This document shows positions 23,346-31,628 of a stretch of DNA of 64,000 nt, piece by piece. The position numbers and the translations under genes are program-made. Numbering within the stretch: the first letter of the stretch is position 1; each line of letters starts with the position of its first letter. The notes below the pieces were generated by a model that made no database searches, had not been told where the DNA came from, and saw nothing but the letters and a program-made list of their open reading frames with translations. Origin of the DNA: Thermus tengchongensis (lineage in GTDB: Bacteria; Deinococcota; Deinococci; Deinococcales; Thermaceae); NCBI RefSeq assembly GCF_021462405.1, contig NZ_JAKEDU010000001.1, positions 1 through 64,000 on the forward strand, given 5' to 3'.

Positions 23346-23365
23346 AGCGCCTCCTCCGGGCTATA

Positions 23366-23408
23366 GACCCTTAGGGTCAATCCTAGCGAGCCCCCACCAG
23401 CGGGTCAA
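23366..23408 (-). promoter_or_regulatory. dppA promoter with start-site palindrome
   Basis: Leftward: -35 TTGACC (23403-23408), exactly 17 bp, -10 TAGGAT (23380-23385). Immediately downstream GACCC-TAA-GGGTC (23366-23378) forms a 5-bp-arm palindrome over the likely +1 site, positioned for repression. The -35 lies beside a small hairpin (CCCCGCC/GGGGCGGG, about 23410-23429) at the end of the SDR gene. Confidence 0.6.
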
Positions 23409-23416
23409 GCCCCGCC

Positions 23417-24208
23417 TTAAAGGGGCGGGACGAACCGTCCGTCCACCGCCGTCCAGCCCCCATCCACCAGGAAAAGGGTGCCGGTCACGTAGCTGGAGGC
23501 GGGGGAGGCCAGAAAGACCACGGCCATCGCCACCTCCTCGGGCCGACCCCAACGGCCCAGGGCGGTCTTCTCCGCGTAGGCCCGGTACCAGTCCGGATGG
23601 GCCTTAATAGGGGCGGTAAGGGGGGTTTCGATGGGCCCGGGGGCGATGGCGTTGGCCCGCACGCCGAAAGGGCCGAGCTCCGCGGCCAGTGTGCGCATGA
23701 TCTGCAGGATCCCCGCCTTGGTGGCCGCATAGACCCCCTGCCCCGGCTCCACCACCAGGGCGCGAATGGAGGCAAAGGCGATGAGGCTTCCCCCCCTCTG
23801 CTCCCGCATCACCCGTCCTCCGGCCCGGAGGAGGCGGAGGGTGCCCTTCAGGTTCAGGTCCACCACCCGGTCCACCTCCTCGTCGGTGTAGTCCAGAAGG
23901 GGCTTGCGCAGGTTGATGGCCGGGGTAGAGACCAGGGTGTCCAGCCGGCCATGGTCCTGGTGCACCCTCTCCACCAACGCCTCGGCCTCTCCCCGTGCCG
24001 CCAGGTCCAAGGGGTAGGCCTCGGCCTCCCCTCCTTGGGCGCGGACGGCCGCCAAGGCCGCCTCGAGGCCCTCTTGGTCCCGGTCTGCCAGCACCACCTT
24101 GGCCCCGAAGGCCGCCAGGGCCTCGGCGGAGGCCCGGCCAATCCCCGAGGCCGCCCCCACCACCAAGGCCACCTGTCCTTCCAGATCCAAAAGCCGCCGG
24201 TAGTCCAC
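23417..24208 (-). CDS. Short-chain dehydrogenase/reductase
   Basis: 263 residues, classical SDR. NAD(P)-binding VGAASGIG (17-24), D42 region VLADRD (suggesting NAD preference), catalytic S147 in FASIRA and Y160-x3-K164 in VYAATK; PG-motif [13 protein letters not shown] and C-terminal [12 protein letters not shown]. The usual NNAG motif is altered to VSTPAIN (93-99), which is unusual. GTG start with GGGAGGAGGTGGGCG upstream. Divergent from the M20 gene across a palindrome. Substrate unknown. Confidence 0.88.
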   Translation of the reverse strand: MDYRRLLDLEGQVALVVGAASGIGRASAEALAAFGAKVVLADRDQEGLEAALAAVRAQGGEAEAYPLDLAARGEAEALVERVHQDHGRLDTLVSTPAINLRKPLLDYTDEEVDRVVDLNLKGTLRLLRAGGRVMREQRGGSLIAFASIRALVVEPGQGVYAATKAGILQIMRTLAAELGPFGVRANAIAPGPIETPLTAPIKAHPDWYRAYAEKTALGRWGRPEEVAMAVVFLASPASSYVTGTLFLVDGGWTAVDGRFVPPL

Positions 24209-24235
24209 CGCCCACCTCCTCCCTTATGGGCCAGG

Positions 24236-24250
24236 ATACCGCGGTATAAT
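24236..24250. promoter_or_regulatory. Palindrome over divergent -10 boxes (SDR / M20)
   Basis: ATACCGCGGTAT (24236-24247) is a perfect 12-bp palindrome. Its right arm runs into TATAAT (24245-24250), a -10 for the M20 gene at 24267. On the other strand TATCCT (24233-24238) could serve the SDR gene. A regulator here could block both directions. -35 matches are weak on both sides. Confidence 0.4.
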
Positions 24251-24266
24251 CGCCCCGGGAATCCCT

Positions 24267-25424
24267 ATGGAAAAGGCCCTCCTGGCGGCGGAAGCGGTGG
24301 ACGAGAAGGAGGTGGTGGACCTCCTCAAGGCTCTGGTGCGCCTCCCCAGCCACTACCCAGGGCCGGGGGAGGCAGGGGTGGTAGCCTTCCTGGAGGGCTA
24401 CCTGCGGGAGCGGGGCCTAAGCCCCTTCCGCCAGGAGGCAGCCCCCGGGCGGCCCAACCTGGTGGCGGACCTGGGGGAGGGGGAAGGGGGGCTGATCCTC
24501 GAGGGCCACACCGATGTGGTGACCCCAGGGGAGGAGGCTCTCTGGACCCACCCCCCCTACGGGGCCGTGGTGGAGGGGGGACGCCTCTACGGCCGGGGGG
24601 CCTGCGACATGAAGGGAGGGCTGGCCGCCCTGATAGGAGCCCTCCTGGCGGTGAAACGGGCTTTCGGTGGGCTCAAGCGCCCCCTGCGCCTTGCCGCTTT
24701 GGCGGACGAGGAGGGGATGATGCTGGGGGTGAAGGCCTTTGTGAGGGCGGGCTTAGCCGGGGGCTTCCGGGGCGCCCTGGTGGCCGAGCCCGAGGGGATG
24801 GAGGTCTGCCTCTGGCAGAAGGGAGCCCTGAGGCTCCGCCTCCGCTTCCCGGGACGGATGGCCCACGGGGCCATGCCGTACGCGGGGGACAACCCCATCC
24901 CCAAAGCGGCCCGGTTCGTGCTGGGGCTCCAGGAGCTGGAGAGGAGGCTACAGGAAGCCTATAACCACCCCTACCTGGGCCTGCCCCACCTCACCCCCAC
25001 CCGTGTCCTGGCCAGCGCCGGGGAGGACCAGCTGAACGTCATCCCCGCCCAGGCGGAGGTAGCCCTGGACGTGCGCACCGTGCCGGGGGTGGACCACGGG
25101 GCCTTGGTGGCCGAGGTCCAGGCCCTGGCCGGGGCAGAGGTGGAGGTCCTCGAGGACCGCCCCCCTGTGGAGACCCCCGGGGACGACCCCCTGGTGCAGG
25201 CGGCGGAGGAGGCCCTGAAGCTTTTAGGCCTTCCGGTGCGCCACGGCGGGGTACCGGGGGCCACGGACGGCACCTTCCTCCGGGCCTGGGCCGGGCTCCC
25301 CGTGGTGGTCCTGGGCCCTGGGCAGAAGACCCTGCCCCACCAGGTGGACGAGTGGGTGGACCTGGGGGAGGTGGTCCTGGCAGCTCGGGTCTACGCCGCG
25401 TTGGCGGTGCTCTTCCTGGAATGA
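24267..25424 (+). CDS. M20-family metallopeptidase / deacylase (ArgE/DapE/ACY1 type)
   Basis: 385 residues, cytoplasmic. Dizinc site: H81-T-D83 in LEGHTDVV, D114 in YGRGACDMKGG, catalytic E148/E149 in ALADEEG, and H376-region PHQVDEWVDL near the C-terminus. A dimerisation (lid) domain spans about 185-295 (KGALRLRLRFPGRMAHGAMPYAGDNP). It hydrolyses an N-acyl amino acid or small peptide. The adjacent peptide importer suggests it processes imported peptides or acylated amino acids. It starts at ATG 24267 without a clear ribosome site. Confidence 0.87.
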   Translation: MEKALLAAEAVDEKEVVDLLKALVRLPSHYPGPGEAGVVAFLEGYLRERGLSPFRQEAAPGRPNLVADLGEGEGGLILEGHTDVVTPGEEALWTHPPYGAVVEGGRLYGRGACDMKGGLAALIGALLAVKRAFGGLKRPLRLAALADEEGMMLGVKAFVRAGLAGGFRGALVAEPEGMEVCLWQKGALRLRLRFPGRMAHGAMPYAGDNPIPKAARFVLGLQELERRLQEAYNHPYLGLPHLTPTRVLASAGEDQLNVIPAQAEVALDVRTVPGVDHGALVAEVQALAGAEVEVLEDRPPVETPGDDPLVQAAEEALKLLGLPVRHGGVPGATDGTFLRAWAGLPVVVLGPGQKTLPHQVDEWVDLGEVVLAARVYAALAVLFLE

Positions 25425-25455
25425 GGTCTACCCGCAAGGGTTGACGACGTTTTGG

Positions 25456-25461
25456 TATGGT
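25456..25461 (+). promoter_or_regulatory. Possible extended -10 for the second peptide importer
   Basis: TATGGT preceded by TGG (extended -10 style) lies 18 nt before ATG 25480. TTGACG at 25441-25446 is only 9 nt upstream, too close to act as its -35. Confidence 0.3.
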
Positions 25462-25479
25462 GAAGATCAGGAGGTTCCC

Positions 25480-26964
25480 ATGGGTAAGCGGTGGATTCTA
25501 ACCCTCCTCTTGGCCTTTGCCCCTGCCCTGGCCCAGACCCGGGGCGGGGAGCTCAGGGTGGCCGTCCTGGCCGAGCCCCCGGTCCTGGACCCCAGCGCCT
25601 CCACCAGCCAGGAGATCCCCCGCATGCTCTACGACAACGTCCTCCAGGGGTTGGTGAAGTTCAACGAAAAGGGGGAGATCGTCCCCGCCCTGGCGGAGCG
25701 CTGGCAGGGAAGCCCTTCCAGCCTCACCTGGACCTTTTACCTGCGCCGGGGGGTGCGCTTCCACAACGGTGCCCCTTTCACCGCCGAGGACGTGGTCTTT
25801 AAGTTCAACCGGGCCCGGGATCCCAAGTCCGGCCACACCCACCCCGAGTACTACCAGGACATCCAAAGCGTGGAGGCCAAGGACCCCTACACCGTGGTCT
25901 TCCGCCTGCGCCAGCCCAACCAGGACTTCCTCTTCAACCTGGCCCGCCCCGACTCGGTGATCGGCCCCAAGGGCCGGGTAGAGGAGCAAAAGACCCAACC
26001 CATCGGCACCGGGCCCTTCCGCTTCGTGGCCTGGGAACGGGGGGTGGGGGTGCGGCTGGAGCGTTTTGAGGGCTACTACGAGCCCGGCCTCCCCTACCTG
26101 GACCGGGTCTTCTTCCGCTTCCTGCCGGATGCAAACGCCCAGCTGGCCGCCTTGCGGGCGGGGGACATCCAGGTGATCGGCCTGGGGGTGAGCCCGGAAA
26201 ACGCCCTGGTCTTGCAGCGCGACCCCAACTTCAAGGTGGTGACGGGCTTCACCACCACGGAGATCACCGTGGGCATGAACAACAGCCGCCCCCCCTTCAA
26301 CGACCTCCGGGTGCGGCGGGCCATCCAGCATGCCGTGGACAAAAAGGCCCTGGTGGAAGGGGTGATGCTGGGCTTCGGCACCCCTATCGGCAGCCACCGC
26401 TCCCCAGGGGAAAGTTGCTACGAGGATCTCTCCGGCTACTACCCCTACGACCCTGCCCGGGCCCGGGCCCTTTTGCAAGAGGCCGGCTACGGACCCAATA
26501 ACCCCTTGCGCTTCACCTTCACCCTGGCCGCCCCCTACCCCTACGAGAGGCGGCTTGGCGAGGCCATCGCCGCCCAGCTCGCCCAGATCGGGGTCCAAGC
26601 CCGGCTGGAGGTGGTGGAGTGGGCCACCTGGCTCTCTAGGGTCTTCCGGGGGGCGGACTACCAGATGACCATCATCGGCCACTCCGAGCCCAACGACATC
26701 GGCATCTACGCCAACCCGGGCTACTACTTCCGCTACGACTCCCCCCGTTTCCGGGCCCTTTACGCCCAGTACCTCCGTACCCCGGACCCCAAGCGGGCCT
26801 GCGAGCTCATGAAGGAGATGCAACGCCTCCTGGCCCAGGAGGCGGTGAACGTCTGGGTGATGAACGCCCCCTACATCGCCGCCATGCGCAGGGAGGTCAT
26901 GGGCTGGTGGCCCAACCAGCCCACCCCCAGCCTCAACGTGACCCGGGTGTACCTGGGCCGCTAG
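25480..26964 (+). CDS. Peptide/opine-type ABC binding protein (SBP_bac_5)
   Basis: 494 residues from ATG 25480, behind CAGGAGGTTCCC; upstream codons in the same frame are not coding-like. Signal peptide MGKRWILTLLLAFAPALAQ. Family 5 blocks: EPPVLDPSASTSQEIPRMLYDNVLQGL, then LAERWQGSP, RRGVRFHNGAPFTAEDVVF, NDLRVRRAIQHAVDKKALVEGVM. YDPARARALLQEAGYG is the usual linker. Captures a peptide-like solute for the two permeases downstream. Sequence is clearly distinct from the other family 5 protein at 21783-23345. Confidence 0.9.
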   Translation: MGKRWILTLLLAFAPALAQTRGGELRVAVLAEPPVLDPSASTSQEIPRMLYDNVLQGLVKFNEKGEIVPALAERWQGSPSSLTWTFYLRRGVRFHNGAPFTAEDVVFKFNRARDPKSGHTHPEYYQDIQSVEAKDPYTVVFRLRQPNQDFLFNLARPDSVIGPKGRVEEQKTQPIGTGPFRFVAWERGVGVRLERFEGYYEPGLPYLDRVFFRFLPDANAQLAALRAGDIQVIGLGVSPENALVLQRDPNFKVVTGFTTTEITVGMNNSRPPFNDLRVRRAIQHAVDKKALVEGVMLGFGTPIGSHRSPGESCYEDLSGYYPYDPARARALLQEAGYGPNNPLRFTFTLAAPYPYERRLGEAIAAQLAQIGVQARLEVVEWATWLSRVFRGADYQMTIIGHSEPNDIGIYANPGYYFRYDSPRFRALYAQYLRTPDPKRACELMKEMQRLLAQEAVNVWVMNAPYIAAMRREVMGWWPNQPTPSLNVTRVYLGR

Positions 26965-27900
26965 ATGCGAGGGTTTCTCCTCAGGCGGCTCTTCCTGGCC
27001 CTGGCCACCCTGTGGCTGGCCTCTAGCTTGGTCTTCGCCGCCCTCCTCCTCCTCCCCGGGGACCCGGTGCAGGCCATCCTGGGCCTCGAGGCCTCGCCCG
27101 CTGCCCGAGAGGCCCTGGAGCGCGCCCTCGGCCTGGACAAGCCCCCCTGGGAACGCTACGTGGACTGGCTCACCCGCATCCTTCGCTTCGACCTGGGAGA
27201 GTCCATCCGCTACGGCAAGCCCGTGGGCGAACTCCTGGGCGAAAGGCTTCCCCTCACCCTAGGCCTCGTCCTCCTGGGGCTCGGCGGCGCCCTTCTTCTC
27301 GCCCTACCCTTGGCCCTTCTAGCCCTTAGGTTCCCCCTGTGGGACCTGGCCCTGAGCGGCCTTATGGCCTTCTTGCAATCCGTGCCCACCTTCTTCCTGG
27401 GGGTGGTCCTCCTCTACGCCTTGGCGGTGCACCTGCCCCTTCTTCCCGCCAGCGGCTTCCCAGGGTTTGGGGAACCACGGGAGGCCCTCCGCCACCTCCT
27501 CCTCCCCGCCCTCACCCTGGCCCTTTCCCGGGCGGCCATCCTCTTCCGCATGGCCCGGGGAAGCCTCCTGGAGGTGATGGGCCAGGACTACATCCGCACC
27601 GCCCGGGCCAAGGGGGTCCCCGAGGCTTGGGTGCTGGTCAAGCACGCCCTCAAGCCCGCAAGCCTTCCCCTGATCACCGTGTTGGGCTTGGAGGGAGGGT
27701 TCCTCCTCACCGGGGCGGTGGTGGTGGAGGTGGTCTTCGCCCTGCCGGGCATGGGAAGCCTGGCCCTCACGGCCCTCGAGGCCCGCGACTACCCTCTTCT
27801 CCAGGGCCTGGTGCTGGTGATGGCCGCCCTCATCGTCCTCTTCAACCTCCTGGTGGACCTCCTCTACGGCCTCCTGGACCCGCGGGTGGCGTATGCGTAG
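26965..27900 (+). CDS. Peptide ABC transporter permease (DppB type), second system
   Basis: 311 residues, starting directly after the binding-protein stop. N-terminus FLLRRLFLALATLWLASSLVF, LGLDKPPWERYVDWL, and DYIRTARAKGVPEAWVLVKHALKPA as the ATPase-docking region. It ends VDLLYGLLDPRVAYA. About six helices. Pairs with the 27893-28690 product. As with the first system, no ATPase gene is adjacent. Confidence 0.92.
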   Translation: MRGFLLRRLFLALATLWLASSLVFAALLLLPGDPVQAILGLEASPAAREALERALGLDKPPWERYVDWLTRILRFDLGESIRYGKPVGELLGERLPLTLGLVLLGLGGALLLALPLALLALRFPLWDLALSGLMAFLQSVPTFFLGVVLLYALAVHLPLLPASGFPGFGEPREALRHLLLPALTLALSRAAILFRMARGSLLEVMGQDYIRTARAKGVPEAWVLVKHALKPASLPLITVLGLEGGFLLTGAVVVEVVFALPGMGSLALTALEARDYPLLQGLVLVMAALIVLFNLLVDLLYGLLDPRVAYA

Positions 27901-28690
27901 CCCAAGCCTCCTCCTGGGAAGCCTCTTGGTGGGCCTCTTCCTCCTCCTGGCCCTGGCCTCCTTCCTCTATCCCGTGGACCCCAACGCCCCCGACTTCCTC
28001 CGCCGCCTCGCCCCCCCTTCCCCCGCCCATCCCTTGGGCACCGATCCCTTGGGCCGGGACCTCCTGGCCCGGCTCCTCCACGGGGCCAGAAACGCCCTTT
28101 CGGTAGGGAGCATCGCCGTAGGGGTGGGCTTCTCCCTGGGCGTAACCCTGGGCCTCGTGGCCGGCTACCTGGGGCGGTACTGGGACGGGGCCCTAAGCCT
28201 CCTCATGGAAGCCCTCTACGCCCTTCCCGGCCTCCTCCTAGCCCTCCTCTTCGCCGCCCTCATGGGGCCTGGGGTCCTGAGCAGCATGCTGGCCGTGGGG
28301 CTTTCCATGGTCCCCGCCTTCTTCCGGGTGGCCCGGGCCGGGGCCATGGCCCTGAAGGCCACCCCCTTTGTGGAAGCGGCCCTGGCCCTGGGGGCCACCC
28401 CGGGGTGGGTCATCCGCCGCCACCTCTTCCCTAACCTCCTGGGGCCCCTCCTGGTCCAGGCCAGCCTGGCCTTCGCCGCCGCCCTCCTGGCCGAGGCCGC
28501 CCTCTCCTACCTGGGCCTTGGGGTCCAACCCCCGGCGCCCAGCCTCGGCCGGATGCTCCGCGAGGCGCAGAGCTTCCTGCCCCTTTCCCCCTACCCCGCC
28601 CTGGTGCCGGGTGCGGCCCTCTCCCTGGCTGTACTGGGCTTCAACCTCCTGGGGGACGGCCTCCGGGACCGCCTGGACCCCCGGCGCTAG
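27893..28690 (+). CDS. Peptide ABC transporter permease (DppC type), second system
   Basis: 265 residues, overlapping the DppB stop by 8 nt (ATGCGTAG), the same style of junction as in the first system. Hallmark HPLGTDPLGRDLLARLLHGARN, helices through the middle, EAA loop FVEAALALGATPGWVI and the C-terminal FNLLGDGLRDRLDPRR. Completes the membrane channel of the second peptide importer. Confidence 0.92.
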   Translation: MRSPSLLLGSLLVGLFLLLALASFLYPVDPNAPDFLRRLAPPSPAHPLGTDPLGRDLLARLLHGARNALSVGSIAVGVGFSLGVTLGLVAGYLGRYWDGALSLLMEALYALPGLLLALLFAALMGPGVLSSMLAVGLSMVPAFFRVARAGAMALKATPFVEAALALGATPGWVIRRHLFPNLLGPLLVQASLAFAAALLAEAALSYLGLGVQPPAPSLGRMLREAQSFLPLSPYPALVPGAALSLAVLGFNLLGDGLRDRLDPRR

Positions 28691-28694
28691 GGTC

Positions 28695-28724
28695 TTGCAT
28701 ACCTTTGCAGGCTCGTGATAACGT
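28695..28724 (+). promoter_or_regulatory. Promoter for the cyclase-SsuABC-TRAP gene run
   Basis: TTGCAT (28695-28700) and TAACGT (28719-28724, 18-bp spacer) or GATAAC (28717-28722, 16-bp spacer) form a plausible promoter in the 56-bp gap before the cyclase gene, which has GAGGAGGAAACC as ribosome site. Confidence 0.4.
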
Positions 28725-28746
28725 GCCCCTACAAGAGGAGGAAACC

Positions 28747-29556
28747 ATGTGCGCCCCTCTGGTGATGGAGGCAGTGGCCAAGCAGATCTCCCGCAGGGCC
28801 TTGTTGGGGGCAGGCCTCGGGCTTCTTGCAGGCCGGGCTATGGCCCAGGCCCAGGTGCCGGGCAAGGCCTTCAGCCGGGCGGTGGACCTCACCCACGAGC
28901 TCTCCCCCGAGGTCCCCCTCTTCCCCGGGGCGGAGCCCATGCGCATCACCACCCTGGTCACGGTGCGGCAAAACGGCTACTACGGCAACCGCCTGGACCT
29001 CTGGGAGCACTCGGGGACCCACATGGACGCCCCCGCCCACTTCGCGGAAGGGGGGCTCACCGCGGAAAAGCTCCCCGTGGAAACCCTCATCGCCCCCTTG
29101 GCGGTGATCCACATCCACGAGAAGGCGGCCCGCAACCCCGATGCCCAGGTGACCGTGGATGACCTCCTGGCCTACGAACGTCAGCACGGCCGCCTGCCCA
29201 AGGGAGCCCTCGTGGCCATGCACTCCGGCTGGGAGGCCCGCTGGAAGGACCCGAAGGCCTTCTTGAACCAGGACGCCTCGGGTACCCTGCACTTCCCCGG
29301 CTTCTCCCCGGAGGCGGCGGAGTTTTTGGTGCGGGAGCGGGAGATCGTGGGAGTGGGGGTGGACACCCTCTCCCTGGACTTTGGCCCCTCCAAGGACTTC
29401 AAGGCCCACCTCATCCTGCTGGGGGCGGGCAAGTACGGGCTGGAAAACCTGGCCAACCTGGCCCAGGTGCCTCCTGCTGGGGCCCTCATCTTCGTGGGAG
29501 CCCCCAAACACCGGGGGGCCTCCGGGGGGCCTGTGCGGGCGGTGGCGGTATGGTGA
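28747..29556 (+). CDS. Exported cyclase-family metal hydrolase
   Basis: 269 residues from ATG 28747. A twin-arginine-like signal (SRRALLGAGLGLLAG, cleavage after AMAQA) suggests folded export. The cyclase/kynurenine-formamidase/isatin-hydrolase family signature HSGTHMDAPAHF (about 98-109) supplies the metal-binding His and Asp residues; YYGNRLDLWEHSG and VGVGVDTLSLDFGPS are also family-like. Such enzymes open cyclic or N-formyl amides. Export to the periplasm fits processing of a substrate before uptake by the neighbouring importers. Substrate unknown. Confidence 0.82.
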   Translation: MCAPLVMEAVAKQISRRALLGAGLGLLAGRAMAQAQVPGKAFSRAVDLTHELSPEVPLFPGAEPMRITTLVTVRQNGYYGNRLDLWEHSGTHMDAPAHFAEGGLTAEKLPVETLIAPLAVIHIHEKAARNPDAQVTVDDLLAYERQHGRLPKGALVAMHSGWEARWKDPKAFLNQDASGTLHFPGFSPEAAEFLVREREIVGVGVDTLSLDFGPSKDFKAHLILLGAGKYGLENLANLAQVPPAGALIFVGAPKHRGASGGPVRAVAVW

Positions 29557-30098
29557 TCTCCTGGCTGAAGGTGCCTGAGGAAGAGGCGCTCCCCGAAGGG
29601 GTGCGGGAGCTTTTCGCCCGCTTCCGGGAGAAAACAGGGTTCGTGCCCAACGTGGCCCGGGCCTTCGCCCTGAGCCCCCGCTTCCTCCTCTGGTTCCGCT
29701 ACTACGACGCCCTCATGCGGGGGGAGGGCCTCCTCAGCCGGGAGGAGCGGGAGGCCATGGCCGTGGCCATCAGCGGGGAAAACCGCTGCGAGTACTGCGT
29801 GGCCAGCCACAAGCGCTACCTTAAGGACCTCACCGGGGATGGGGTGCTTCCAGAGGTTTTGGCCGCCAACCCCCGCCGGGCGGAGATGCCCCAAAGGATG
29901 CGGGCCCTGGTGGAGTTTGCCCTCAAGGTCACGCACCAGCACCACGCCATGACCGAGGAGGACCTCGTCCCCCTTAGGGAAGCGGGTCTTTCCGACGAGG
30001 CCATCCTCGAGGCGGCGGAGGTGGCAGCCATGTTCAACTTCACCAACCGCCTGCTCAACGCCCTGGGCATCAAGCCCAACCCCGAGTACTACGCATGA
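29550..30098 (+). CDS. AhpD-like / carboxymuconolactone-decarboxylase-fold protein
   Basis: 182 residues, all helical. It has the peroxidase-related motif C80-E-Y-C83-x3-H87 (NRCEYCVASHKRYL) of AhpD-like proteins, with a second helix pair containing VEFALKVTHQHHAMTEEDL. The family includes thiol-based reductases and uncharacterised peroxidase-related enzymes. It starts 7 nt before the cyclase stop and overlaps the ABC ATPase start by 4 nt, so it is firmly in this operon. Role: possibly redox protection or substrate handling; inference. Confidence 0.82.
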   Translation: MVISWLKVPEEEALPEGVRELFARFREKTGFVPNVARAFALSPRFLLWFRYYDALMRGEGLLSREEREAMAVAISGENRCEYCVASHKRYLKDLTGDGVLPEVLAANPRRAEMPQRMRALVEFALKVTHQHHAMTEEDLVPLREAGLSDEAILEAAEVAAMFNFTNRLLNALGIKPNPEYYA

Positions 30099-30868
30099 GC
30101 TTCCTGGAGTTTAAGCAGGTCTCCGTGGCCTTCGGCGCCTACGTGGCCGTGGAGGGGGTAAGCCTCCGCCTGGCCCCAGGGGAGTTCGTGAGCCTGGTGG
30201 GCCCCACGGGCTGCGGCAAGAGCACCCTTTTGAACGTGGCAGCGGGCCTCCTTGCACCTAGCCAAGGGGAGGTGCTCCTGGAAGGGCGACCCCTCAAGGG
30301 GCTCAACCCCGTGGCGGGCTACCTCTTCCAGCAGGACGCCATCCTGCCCTGGAAGACCGCCTTGGACAACGTGGCCTTGCCCCTGGTCTTCCGCGGCACC
30401 CCCTGGAAGGAGGCGCGGGAAAGGGCGCAGGCCTGGCTGGAGAAGGTGGGGCTGGGGCGGTTTCCCCGCCACTATCCCCACCAGCTTTCCGGCGGGATGC
30501 GCAAGCGGGTGGGCCTGGCCCAGGTGCTCATCGCCAACCCCAGGCTCCTCCTCATGGACGAACCCTTTTCCGCCCTGGACGTGCAGACGCGGCAGCTCAT
30601 GGAAAACGAGCTCCTCAGGCTCTGGCAGGAGGACCGGAAAACCGTACTCTTCGTGACCCACGACCTGGAGGAGGCCATCGCCCTGGCCGACCGGGTGGTG
30701 GTGATGTCCGCCGGGCCCCAGTCCCGGGTCATCGGGGACTTCCCCATCCCCCTGCCGAGGCCCCGGGATGTGGCTGAGATCCGGCTCACCCCGGAGTTCT
30801 TGCGGCTTCACCGGGAAATTTGGGAGCTCTTGCGAGGGGAGGTGATGCGGGCCCATGCGGGGGCTTAG
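30095..30868 (+). CDS. ABC transporter ATPase (SsuB/TauB type)
   Basis: 257 residues. Walker A GPTGCGKST (36-44), Q-loop FQQDAILPW, signature LSGGMRKRVGLAQ (131-143), Walker B LLLMDEPFSALD with E156, and the H-loop THDLEEA. The TGCGKS and QQDxLLPW-like segments are typical of nitrate/sulfonate/taurine-type importers. It powers the permease at 30855 with the binding protein at 31625. This is the only complete ABC set in the middle region. Confidence 0.94.
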   Translation: MSFLEFKQVSVAFGAYVAVEGVSLRLAPGEFVSLVGPTGCGKSTLLNVAAGLLAPSQGEVLLEGRPLKGLNPVAGYLFQQDAILPWKTALDNVALPLVFRGTPWKEARERAQAWLEKVGLGRFPRHYPHQLSGGMRKRVGLAQVLIANPRLLLMDEPFSALDVQTRQLMENELLRLWQEDRKTVLFVTHDLEEAIALADRVVVMSAGPQSRVIGDFPIPLPRPRDVAEIRLTPEFLRLHREIWELLRGEVMRAHAGA

Positions 30869-31628
30869 GCTACGGCTTTGGCAACTGGGCCTCCTCCTCT
30901 CCTTCCTCGCCTGGTGGGAGTGGGCCTCAAGCACAGGCCGCATCGACCCCTTCTTCTTCTCCAAGCCCTCGGACATCGGCCAGAGGATCTGGCGGTGGTT
31001 CAGCACCGGCGAGGTTTACCCCCACCTCTATGTGACCACGCTGGAGATGCTATTGGCCTTCCTCTTCGGCACCCTTCTTGGGGTGGTCCTGGGGCTTTGG
31101 CTGGCCCTGGCCCCTACGGTGGCGGCGGTCCTGGACCCCTACATCAAGGCCCTAAACGCCATCCCCCGGGTGGTCCTGGCCCCCATCTTCACCCTTTGGT
31201 TCGGCCTCGGTATCCTTTCCAAGGTGGCCCTGGGCATCACCCTGGTCTTCTTCGTGGCCTTCTTCAACACCTACCAGGGGGTGAAGGAGGTGAGCCCCGT
31301 GGTGTTGCAAAACGCCAGGCTCCTTGGGGCAAGGCAGGGGCATCTCCTCCGCCACGTCTACCTGCCCGCCGCCGCCAGCTGGATCTTCAGCTCCTTGCGC
31401 ACCTCCATCGGCTTCGCCGTCATCGGGGCGGTGGTGGGGGAGTACCTGGGGAGCGCCGCGGGCCTGGGCTACCTCATCGCCCAAGCGGAAGGGGTCTTCG
31501 ACACCACCGGGGTTTTCGCCGGGATGGTGGTCCTCATGGTCTTCGTGCTGGTCTTGGACGCCCTGGTGGGCCAGGTGGAGAGGCGGCTTCTCGTCTGGCG
31601 CCCCCGGGCGGAGGGAGGTGAGGCATGA
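30855..31628 (+). CDS. ABC transporter permease (SsuC/TauC type)
   Basis: 257 residues, six predicted helices. N-terminus with WWEWASSTGRIDPFFFSKPSDI, then LNAIPRVVLAPIFTLWFGLG and the coupling segment LLGARQGHLLRHVYLPAAASWI, both characteristic of this permease family. Overlaps the ATPase gene by 14 nt and the binding-protein gene by 4 nt. Confidence 0.93.
   Translation: MRGLRLRLWQLGLLLSFLAWWEWASSTGRIDPFFFSKPSDIGQRIWRWFSTGEVYPHLYVTTLEMLLAFLFGTLLGVVLGLWLALAPTVAAVLDPYIKALNAIPRVVLAPIFTLWFGLGILSKVALGITLVFFVAFFNTYQGVKEVSPVVLQNARLLGARQGHLLRHVYLPAAASWIFSSLRTSIGFAVIGAVVGEYLGSAAGLGYLIAQAEGVFDTTGVFAGMVVLMVFVLVLDALVGQVERRLLVWRPRAEGGEA

Noticed and set aside
25441-25461. TTGACG plus TATGGT as a normal promoter
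   Set aside because: The spacer is only 9 bp; at best TATGGT is an extended -10.
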